NCBI GenBank assembly: GCA_030625525.1
Contig: DAOUQR010000080.1
Coordinates: 1-6,022 of the forward strand
Length of the DNA stretch: 6,022 bases
Direction: 5' to 3'
DNA from: Pseudomonadota bacterium
GTDB lineage: Bacteria > Pseudomonadota > Gammaproteobacteria > DAOUQR01
The notes under the pieces were generated by a model, which ran no database searches, was not told the origin of the DNA, and worked only from the letters and a program-made list of their open reading frames with translations. Positions 1 through 6,022 of the stretch are shown one piece after another (within the stretch, counting starts at the first letter, position 1; the number at the start of each line of letters is the position of its first letter). The position numbers were made by a program, and so were the translations under genes.

Positions 1-1861
1 CTTCATCTTTTGACGCCAAGGGAAGCATGCTGCGTTTTATTTGAAGCGTATTTCTAAGTTTTAGAAAATGGGGCCGTCTATTTAATGGTAGCTCAGCAAG
101 TTTAAATTTCTCGAGTAATGTGTCTTGTCTATTGAGCGTTGTAGGGCTATCGATTAATTCTGACTCATCATCTTCAATTCTTTTAGCTTGTGGCCGTTGT
201 TTATCAAGTCGTGCAGCGGCCTCGACGCAGTGTTTAAAAAATAGAGGTGAAACGTTTTCATCCGTGATTAGGGTATTGCATGACTCGATATCTTTATCAT
301 CAATGTTCTCTATATACAAACGCGCAAGCAATTTTACATATTTTGGATTGGCGTGATCTTTTTGAACTTCCTCGATAAGGAAGTTTTTAATTTCCTCACA
401 TGCCCATAATGCTTTTGCTCGCTCTTCATTAAGCTCAAATTCGATTTCGATTGGTTTTTCTTTGATGATTTCAAGCAAAAAAGTTAAATGATTATTGTCG
501 AGACTGCTTTTTGCCTTAAATAAAAGAAGATTGAGTAAATTCGGGCTCCAGATGAGCGCATCAATAAACTCACCACTTTTTGCTTGTTTAAATAAGTGGC
601 CGACATCAATATTGCCTACGATAAAATCAGGCTTGTAGTCTGGATTTAATAATAAGAGCGTCGCTAACGCACGAGTTTTCTTATTGCGCGTGCAAAAATT
701 AATTTTCTGATTGTCTGGATCAATCTTAACTAATTGAGCCAGATGAGCTTTGATGTCATCAGCGTCAATGGAGCCTTCCCCATCAAATAAAGCGCCAATA
801 TCATCGATGCTATATTTTGCAAATCGAAGTTTTAATGAGTGCTTGCTTAAGTCCGAAGCTGTTCGTTCATCTTGATTCCAATTAAAATGATGTTTAGTCA
901 TCAATTGTGTGAATGTTTTGAGGTTGTTGCAACTAGTTACGATTTCCGAGCGAACTTGATTAAGAAGAAAATTACGCATCGGTTGACTGTAGTATGAGAA
1001 TTCAGCGCAGCGATTGAAGATGTACTCATTAAAGTCTACACCCTTAGCCTTCCCCATTTGTAATATGTCTTCAAGAGGCTTGTCATCCCGCCCAAGATCG
1101 TCATCCCGCGGCTTGACCGCGGGATCCATTTCTGTATCAGGCTCTTTTTCATCAAACAATTTAAGAAAAGCGAAAACAAGAGCTTCAGCCACGCTCTTTT
1201 CAGCTGCAAATTTATCAATAATGGGTTGAACTTTCTCATTCTTTATCAGCTTTAAAAATACATCAGGCCTTAGCTGATTTATAATGTCTTGACGGTAGAG
1301 TCGGTGCTTGCGCTTAGTTGTTTCTTCGTCTTCTGGCTGCAAGAGCTGTTTGATCGCTGTAATGTTATCTGATTCACAGATCAGATTAATCAACGTTGGG
1401 TTTTTACGAATAAATTTTAAAGCTTTTGGGTTGAAAGACTCTTTACTAAGCTCAACCACATGCTCTTCGCTAGTTAAGTTCTTAATCCAGCTGAGGATTT
1501 CTTTCTGTGAAGGCGTTTTGCCTTCGAATGCATCATTTAAATCTGTGCACTCAGCATCGACAAGCTTACCAATCTCATCGCCAGATAATAACTCTTGAAC
1601 CTGTTTGAATGTCAGCTGACTGTCATATAAGACAAAATTTCGGTCATTCGATTGTAATTGACCTTTGAGAATGAAATCGAATAAGGCTCTAGTTTGTTGA
1701 GCTTCCTTAACATCCTCTTCTTCAACGGCCTTAACCGGATGCAGGTCACCCGCTTGGCGAGTGTGTCCCAAAATGGTATTGATGATACGTTTCGAATGCT
1801 TAGTCCAAAACCTATCATCAATACCAAATCGAATAATCGGAGTAACAACTTTATCAACCAT
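1..1861 (-). CDS. Large soluble protein of unknown function, C-terminus beyond the left edge
   Basis: I do not recognise this protein. An uninterrupted frame runs from an ATG at 1861 to the left edge, giving 620 complete codons with no stop. The start is supported by a TAGGT ribosome binding site 7 bases upstream and by the beginning MVDKVVTPIIRFGIDDRFW. There is no signal peptide and no membrane segment, so it should be soluble and cytoplasmic, or delivered elsewhere by a route not visible here. The chain is rich in Glu, Asp and Lys and looks mostly alpha-helical, with helix-pair stretches such as residues 150-180 and 440-520 that could form an alpha-solenoid; this is inference. A GC-rich palindromic element is read in frame as residues 245-260, in a charged linker between two helical parts. 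The gene follows the DUF4153-like gene on the same strand after 127 bases. Size and lack of relatives would fit an effector of an intracellular bacterium, but no effector domain is seen. Coding status is firm; function is open. Confidence 0.88.
   Translation of the reverse strand, partial: MVDKVVTPIIRFGIDDRFWTKHSKRIINTILGHTRQAGDLHPVKAVEEEDVKEAQQTRALFDFILKGQLQSNDRNFVLYDSQLTFKQVQELLSGDEIGKLVDAECTDLNDAFEGKTPSQKEILSWIKNLTSEEHVVELSKESFNPKALKFIRKNPTLINLICESDNITAIKQLLQPEDEETTKRKHRLYRQDIINQLRPDVFLKLIKNEKVQPIIDKFAAEKSVAEALVFAFLKLFDEKEPDTEMDPAVKPRDDDLGRDDKPLEDILQMGKAKGVDFNEYIFNRCAEFSYYSQPMRNFLLNQVRSEIVTSCNNLKTFTQLMTKHHFNWNQDERTASDLSKHSLKLRFAKYSIDDIGALFDGEGSIDADDIKAHLAQLVKIDPDNQKINFCTRNKKTRALATLLLLNPDYKPDFIVGNIDVGHLFKQAKSGEFIDALIWSPNLLNLLLFKAKSSLDNNHLTFLLEIIKEKPIEIEFELNEERAKALWACEEIKNFLIEEVQKDHANPKYVKLLARLYIENIDDKDIESCNTLITDENVSPLFFKHCVEAAARLDKQRPQAKRIEDDESELIDSPTTLNRQDTLLEKFKLAELPLNRRPHFLKLRNTLQIKRSMLPLASKDE
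1082..1129. repeat. In-frame palindromic element within a gene
   Basis: A perfect inverted repeat, ATCCCGCGG (1103-1111) and CCGCGGGAT (1117-1125), encloses a 5-base loop. The left part adds a 9-base direct repeat, GTCATCCCG at 1082-1090 and again at 1100-1108, with an 18-base period. The 48 bases hold 31 G or C (about 65%), against AT-rich flanks. On the minus strand the element is read as residues 245-260 of the surrounding protein, MDPAVKPRDDDLGRDD, with no stop and a length divisible by three. The pattern GTCATCCCGCGG-loop-CCGCGGGATCCA is of the kind dispersed in genomes of intracellular proteobacteria. Rickettsia palindromic elements are the known precedent for such units landing inside open reading frames. 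Assignment to a named repeat family is not possible from this window, and only one copy is present. Confidence 0.8.
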
Positions 1862-1868
1862 ACAGTCT

Positions 1869-1873
1869 ACCTA
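1869..1873 (-). promoter_or_regulatory. Ribosome binding site of the left-hand gene
   Basis: On the minus strand TAGGT stands 7 bases before the ATG at 1861. It is a short match to the Shine-Dalgarno consensus but well spaced, and it is the best one near any start in the window. The gap behind it (1862-1988) is AT-rich and contains TAATAT words at 1903-1908 and 1928-1933 that could act as -10 boxes. Neither has a convincing -35 partner at 16-18 bases, so whether this gene has its own promoter or is read through from upstream is undecided. Confidence 0.45.
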
Positions 1874-1988
1874 ATAATATAAATTTCTTGAGAGGATGAT
1901 CTATATTACCAAGCAAAGCTTAAGAAAATATTATGTAAATCAATTAAATGCCGAATCTAGGATAATGGCAGGATCAGCAAATCTTGTT

Positions 1989-3665
1989 TTAACTCCCCTT
2001 GTTCTGCTTAGGTTTTTCAATTGTAATGTATAGATACTCAGCCACATTGGGATAGAAAGAGCGGTTATTAACAGCAATTTTACAAATATTTGTCTCTGTA
2101 AGGTTAGTTCCTAAATACAGGCGGTTTTTATAAATAGCCCGACATACTGAGATGATGCTACTTTTATAGAATCCTACAATGACCGGTTTAGTTCCATAGG
2201 GGCTTTTCAAAGCCCATTGATTGAACCAATTTTTCCAACTGATCTTCGAGGGATCGCCGCTCAGCGTTTTGTAATTATTTGCTTTAATCAATTTATTGTT
2301 AGAAATAATGACGCATTGATTATCAATAATAATACCCGCGAGTAGGGCTTTATTCAGGTTTATTTGGCAAATTGATTGCGGTTGATCATTTCGAATCGCT
2401 AAAACCAGCGGATTTCCAAGCGTCTCTTCCCAGGTAATGCCCGCGCTAGCATAGGCTTTCGATAGTTTTTTTAATTGTTGTGCTCGGTTTTTATCTGATT
2501 TATCGGTGTGTGTATCGTTGATATGTTTTTGTTTCCCAGGATTGAATGGCGCATGATAGAAAACGTAATTATTTAATAACACAGTGGTCGATATCAGTAA
2601 AAGCGCAAGCATGATATTGATCGTTCCGAGTGATTTTGACCAGATAGTGCGTTTTCTGAGTGAATTAACGGCATAACTGAGGCTGTATAAAAACAAAAAG
2701 CACGAATTAATAAACAAATTAAAATTAAACTGATTAAATCCAACGCTTACGATACCGTTGAGTTGATAGGTGCCTAGATTCGTTTCAAATTTTGCACTCG
2801 GAAACATTATTGTATATAGAATTGCTGCAGTAATGAGCGGAAACAAAACAATCATGATGTTGATCATTCGAGTTAAAGCTTTGCCGTAAGGCGATTCGAC
2901 ATCACTATCTTGATAGACACCGTTAATAAAAATAATCAAAGCCACCGAGTAGAGCGAAAAGATATAGGGGTTAAGGTTGATGTCTCGTGTGACCAATATG
3001 GTTGTTAGCATCCAGGCTAGGATAAATAATAATCCGATAAAACATATCATTGGTAACAACCAGCGACAGATTTGTAGTAATAGAAAACGTAGATTTCGAA
3101 TCACGGTATCAGTCTGTTCTACAATATAGAGTCCCAGCGATGCAAACGTTGTTGATGCCGCAATACTGAACCAGATGCTGGTGAATAAATCATAGAAAAA
3201 ATTGATCCCAATTACAGAAAATAAACCACTCCAAATGAATAAAACGATCCAGCATAAGCCCGTAAATAAAGCCGCGACGGCAAGTTTGGTGAAGGTATCC
3301 CATACGGCATAAAAAAGGGTGGGGTACTGTATTTTCAAACCGTCTTTGTGATAGCTCATATGGAAGCTATTCATTGCATACGCACTGATGAGCGGTAATA
3401 AGATCGCGTTAGGTGCTTCACTATTTAACCACTGAAAGGGGGAGGCCGCTAAAAAGCTCGTGACCAACGCTGTGATAGCTAATTGAAATAGCGAGGCGTT
3501 ATTTCTATACGCCAGTAAAAACATCAGTGAAAAGAGCGTGATCCAGCCATACCAGAGCGGAAATTCAATTTTATATGCGTTCAAGAGTGCTAAACTTAAT
3601 CCAGTCAGTAGACCTAGAGTTAAAAACGGAAGCAGGGATAACTTTTTCTCAGTATTCATACGCAT
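1989..3665 (-). CDS. DUF4153-like multi-pass membrane protein with C-terminal DM9/DUF3421-like repeats
   Basis: This 558-residue protein is an integral membrane protein of unknown biochemical role. About ten or eleven hydrophobic segments cover residues 10-367, roughly at 10-30, 38-53, 57-75, 84-98, 125-147, 163-182, 197-225, 232-248, 268-288, 315-335 and 345-367. From memory of the family, the block starting YPTLFYAVWDTFTKL (114-128) through GINFF, and the later FINGVYQD (246-253), match DUF4153 proteins of gammaproteobacteria; this was not checked by search. A linker rich in Lys, Asp and His (about 375-405) leads to a soluble C-terminal domain (410-558) made of two similar units. The start at 3665 has no clear Shine-Dalgarno sequence; a second in-frame ATG at 3659 is equally possible. 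The gene follows the membrane protein gene upstream by 41 bases on the same strand, so one transcript is likely. The next gene lies 127 bases downstream. No terminator with a U-run was found after the stop. Confidence 0.85.
   Translation of the reverse strand: MRMNTEKKLSLLPFLTLGLLTGLSLALLNAYKIEFPLWYGWITLFSLMFLLAYRNNASLFQLAITALVTSFLAASPFQWLNSEAPNAILLPLISAYAMNSFHMSYHKDGLKIQYPTLFYAVWDTFTKLAVAALFTGLCWIVLFIWSGLFSVIGINFFYDLFTSIWFSIAASTTFASLGLYIVEQTDTVIRNLRFLLLQICRWLLPMICFIGLLFILAWMLTTILVTRDINLNPYIFSLYSVALIIFINGVYQDSDVESPYGKALTRMINIMIVLFPLITAAILYTIMFPSAKFETNLGTYQLNGIVSVGFNQFNFNLFINSCFLFLYSLSYAVNSLRKRTIWSKSLGTINIMLALLLISTTVLLNNYVFYHAPFNPGKQKHINDTHTDKSDKNRAQQLKKLSKAYASAGITWEETLGNPLVLAIRNDQPQSICQINLNKALLAGIIIDNQCVIISNNKLIKANNYKTLSGDPSKISWKNWFNQWALKSPYGTKPVIVGFYKSSIISVCRAIYKNRLYLGTNLTETNICKIAVNNRSFYPNVAEYLYITIEKPKQNKGS
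2025..2414 (-). repeat. Two divergent protein repeats, DM9/DUF3421-like, in the C-terminal domain
   Basis: Residues 418-468 (2262-2414) and 493-547 (2025-2189) of the DUF4153-like protein align with each other. NPLVLAIRNDQPQSICQ matches KPVIVGFYKSSIISVCR without a gap: proline second, a hydrophobic strand, then Ser-hydrophobic-Cys-Gln/Arg. Each is followed by a glycine turn (AGIII or LGTNL), a second cysteine (QCVI or ICKI), Asn-Asn, and a closing tyrosine strand. A tryptophan precedes each unit (412, and 477/480/483). The order W, strand, Cys-Arg-Ala, Gly, Cys, Tyr recalls the bacterial DUF3421/DM9 repeat, whose animal members are lectin-like. The usual Pro-Gly-Lys turn is missing from both units, so the match is distant. 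The internal duplication is seen directly; the family name is inference. Confidence 0.55.
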
Positions 3666-3684
3666 TCATTGTTGTTCGTTGTTG

Positions 3685-3700
3685 CCGCTAGTCATAGCGG
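3685..3700 (-). other. Intercistronic hairpin
   Basis: CCGCTA and TAGCGG form a perfect 6-bp stem with a 4-base loop, beginning 6 bases after the stop of the upstream gene and ending 19 bases before the ATG at 3665. On the transcribed strand it is followed by CAACAACGAACAACA, not by a U-run, so it is not a standard rho-independent terminator. It could mark a processing point, stabilise the upstream message, or be incidental. The unstructured CA-rich leader after it has no Shine-Dalgarno match. Confidence 0.4.
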
Positions 3701-3706
3701 GAGTGG

Positions 3707-6022
3707 TTAAATGACGAAATCAGCACCGATTGCATCGGCTGGATCATGGCTTTCAGCTGGGATTTCTTTGTTTTTTAAGCCTGCTTCGATACGTAATTCA
3801 CGATACTTCGTATATTCAGGGCTACCGCTTAATGGCTTCTTCCCAAGCGGTGAATCATAGTGAGAGGGCATTTCCATCTCTTTAGGGCTACGCTTATGTA
3901 TCTCAGATTTAACTTTATCTGTGATGCTCTCACACAACAGATTGCGAATAAACTTATCAAAAGCTGCTTTACTATTTCCACCTCCTGAATTCGCTGCCCA
4001 AGCACCCATAACTAAGAGGTTGAGCCAGAAGGATTTAAATATATTACCAAAAGACATTTGTCCTGACGCATTGGTTGCTGCACAAAGAAGCACTGCATAA
4101 TAAGCGGAAGAATTAGTAACGCTGTTAGCTCTGGCATAAGGATTTAAATGTTTCAGTGCTTTCTTTCTATCTTTTGTGAGGCGGCGTGCTCGCTTATAAC
4201 CCAGCCTCGCCCAATCATTGACAAATAATCCTGTTTTTTGAATGCGAAGCCCAATAAGTTCCTTAATTCGAAAAAAAATCGAATAGGTTGCATCGGCATT
4301 GAACGCCGTATTGCCAGAGATACCTGCGGCACTGACCCCTGTTGCTATCGTGGTTGCTTTGGCTGTAGCCATGTTCGGAGAAAAGATAAATAATGACTTA
4401 ACCCCACTGGTGATCCCTGTCATAAAATAGGCGAAGGTGACGGCAACGAGTGCGGCGGTCGCAATCAGTCCAAAACAGACGGTAGCGATGGCTCTACCAA
4501 TACTGTGAGATAGTGATTCTGCTGGTTTTTTTAAAAATTTACGCAAGAAGTTTTTACCGACATTCTTTATGCCATTTTTTTGAACCAATGATTTGACTCG
4601 TACGTTGAGGGTCAAATAAAAGAGTGATGATAGTACGGCAGTTCCAACGATGGCTAAAAATATAGCCAGACCAAAAGGAAGGCCAATACTCGTGACGGAG
4701 TATATTGTTAATAAGCCAAAAAATGCACCGCCAGCAAGTGCAATGATCGAGGTTGAGACCAAGGGGATCTTCTTATACCAAGGTAATTCTTCACCGTTAT
4801 TGCCTTTGAGGATCTGGGTTCGGTCGACTGAAAAGCTTCGATAGGTATAAATACAAGCGCCAATAAAGAGCACAAAATTACAAATTAAGGCACCTACCAA
4901 CACAGCTGCGGCTAAGCTGAACCCGCCAGCGCCGGCTATCCCTACAGTCAGGAGTAATTTTTGGATACCAAAAAAGGCGACTAAGGCTTCTGAGGTTGCC
5001 ACTGAGCCTGTTGTAATTATCGCCGCAATTCGTACACCTCTAGTTTTGGCATTATGTCGCGAGCGTTTTTTATACTTAGCGAATGCATTATCGAGCTCAT
5101 GATCAGCGTCGATAGGCAGGTTGACATATTTTTGTTGGCCGTCAAAGGCCAGTTTGCCTTGGGTTTGGATGCCACTGACCATCCCAAATGAATCCGCAAC
5201 GGTGCGCAAATGTTTTTTCCATTTTTTTAACATCGCTTCATTGTCTTCAATCCACTTTATATTGTCGTGTTGATAGACGTCGTCAAAATCTTTTTTGCGT
5301 TTTTCATGAATAATGTGATTTGCGTAATTGAAAATTTGTTCAAGGGTGAGCAAGAAGCGTCTTAAACGCTGCTCTTCTGAGAGTGTTTTGTCTTTCCATA
5401 ATGCTTTTAAATGATGCTGCATGAGGGTGATAACATCTTGCATCTGGTTTTTGATTAAGAAGCGGCTGAGTTTGATTAGGGGTAAATTGCCGCGGGTGTA
5501 ATCCATTTTTTTTAGCGTTTTGCTGCGGTGGGTGTCTTTAATTTTGACGCCGTTAATATCAAAGTTTTTAGCTTGGGGTAACCAATGGCTGGATTTAAAT
5601 TTTAATCGATAGGGATGGTTAATCGCAAAATCATTGACGTAATTGAGGGTTCGGCCAACTTCAACCAAGGTATCTTTATAATGCTTTTGTAAGCCGAGCC
5701 GGGCTAGGGGGGTTAAGGCGGTTTTTTCGACGGGTACGTCTGTGTTGAGCGTTGTGTCGACGCCAAAATCTCGAGCGAGCTTGGTTAAATGATGGCGGTA
5801 CTTATGTTTTTGTTCGTAGCTAAGATGTATTTTTTGCTTGCGAAACCCTTCTGATGCGATTTTTATTACATTTTCGAGCCGATATTTCAGCGAATCTTTT
5901 GAATGTAAGTAGCCATGCTTCATGGAATAGATGATTTTATCTTGTCCGATTCCATGTAAAAAGCGAATGAATTCCATTAAGCCGGTATGGTAGCGGTAGC
6001 GTTTTCCTGATGATTCATCTTT
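3707..6022 (-). CDS. Large membrane-anchored protein of unknown function, N-terminus beyond the right edge
   Basis: I do not recognise this protein. The frame is open from the right edge to a TAA at 3707-3709, giving 771 visible residues. An ATG at 5977 would give 756 residues. It has no ribosome binding site, and the 15 codons before it contain no stop and read like protein (GKRYRYHTGL before the Met), so the real start is probably outside the window. Numbered from that Met, residues 1-312 form a soluble Lys-, His- and Arg-rich helical domain. Three hydrophobic blocks follow at about 314-380, 404-457 and 493-550, the first rich in Ala and Gly. They are separated by basic loops that should face the cytoplasm. 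Residues 560-680 hold an Ala/Asn/Ser-rich, mildly hydrophobic stretch, and the last 75 residues are hydrophilic. The layout recalls uncharacterised large membrane proteins of Legionellales (memory only). The DUF4153-like gene follows after 41 bases. An effector role is possible but unproven. Confidence 0.86.
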   Translation of the reverse strand, partial: KDESSGKRYRYHTGLMEFIRFLHGIGQDKIIYSMKHGYLHSKDSLKYRLENVIKIASEGFRKQKIHLSYEQKHKYRHHLTKLARDFGVDTTLNTDVPVEKTALTPLARLGLQKHYKDTLVEVGRTLNYVNDFAINHPYRLKFKSSHWLPQAKNFDINGVKIKDTHRSKTLKKMDYTRGNLPLIKLSRFLIKNQMQDVITLMQHHLKALWKDKTLSEEQRLRRFLLTLEQIFNYANHIIHEKRKKDFDDVYQHDNIKWIEDNEAMLKKWKKHLRTVADSFGMVSGIQTQGKLAFDGQQKYVNLPIDADHELDNAFAKYKKRSRHNAKTRGVRIAAIITTGSVATSEALVAFFGIQKLLLTVGIAGAGGFSLAAAVLVGALICNFVLFIGACIYTYRSFSVDRTQILKGNNGEELPWYKKIPLVSTSIIALAGGAFFGLLTIYSVTSIGLPFGLAIFLAIVGTAVLSSLFYLTLNVRVKSLVQKNGIKNVGKNFLRKFLKKPAESLSHSIGRAIATVCFGLIATAALVAVTFAYFMTGITSGVKSLFIFSPNMATAKATTIATGVSAAGISGNTAFNADATYSIFFRIKELIGLRIQKTGLFVNDWARLGYKRARRLTKDRKKALKHLNPYARANSVTNSSAYYAVLLCAATNASGQMSFGNIFKSFWLNLLVMGAWAANSGGGNSKAAFDKFIRNLLCESITDKVKSEIHKRSPKEMEMPSHYDSPLGKKPLSGSPEYTKYRELRIEAGLKNKEIPAESHDPADAIGADFVI

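Noticed and set aside
120..356. Plus-strand open frame of 78 codons
   Set aside because: It lies antisense within the continuous minus-strand frame, has a composition typical of antisense reading, and resembles no known protein.
749..784. EF-hand-like calcium loop in the left-hand protein (DGEGSIDADD, residues 360-369)
   Set aside because: Acidic residues do not fall at the required 1-3-5-12 positions and there is only one such stretch.
1612..1857. Minus-strand frame starting with TTG, 81 codons
   Set aside because: It is out of frame with the ATG at 1861, which has a ribosome binding site and an open frame for over 600 codons covering the same DNA.
1862..1988. Terminator or strong sigma-70 promoter in the gap after the DUF4153-like gene
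   Set aside because: Only 4-bp stems such as AAGC-AAA-GCTT are present. The TAATAT words have no acceptable -35 box at the right spacing.
3685..3700. Hairpin as a rho-independent terminator
   Set aside because: The stem is only 6 bp and is followed by a CA-rich stretch rather than a U-run on the transcribed strand.
4650..4844. Plus-strand open frame of 64 codons
   Set aside because: It lies opposite the membrane segments of the right-hand gene, and no independent start signal supports it.

Overview
The window carries three genes, all on the minus strand. In transcription order (right to left) they are a large membrane-anchored protein of unknown function, open at its 5' end (3707-6022), a multi-pass membrane protein of the DUF4153 type (1989-3665), and a large soluble protein of unknown function that runs off the left edge (1-1861). 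The first two are 41 bases apart and look co-transcribed. The third starts 127 bases further on, behind an AT-rich gap. I see no tRNA, rRNA, CRISPR array, insertion sequence or clear rho-independent terminator.

The organism looks like a low-GC, Gram-negative bacterium, possibly host-associated. Three things suggest this: a DUF4153-like membrane protein, two long lysine- and helix-rich proteins with no recognisable relatives (a common pattern in Legionellales such as Legionella, Coxiella or Berkiella), and a GC-rich palindromic element inserted in frame inside a coding sequence. That last feature resembles the selfish palindromic elements known from Rickettsia genes. Placement in Legionellales is a guess from gene style; another intracellular proteobacterium is possible.

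The strongest observation is the palindromic element at about 1082-1129 inside the left-hand gene. It is 48 bases, about 65% G+C in AT-rich surroundings, has a perfect 9-bp stem, and is read as a short MDPAVKPRDD-type peptide without breaking the frame. Five-base direct repeats flank it, 63 bases (21 codons) apart. The second notable point is that the DUF4153-like protein ends in a soluble domain built of two divergent repeats that resemble the DM9/DUF3421 fold.

Nothing in the sequence shows a shared pathway for the three genes. The two unknown proteins are candidates for secreted effectors or host-interaction proteins only by size and style. I did not find a clear new multi-gene system.
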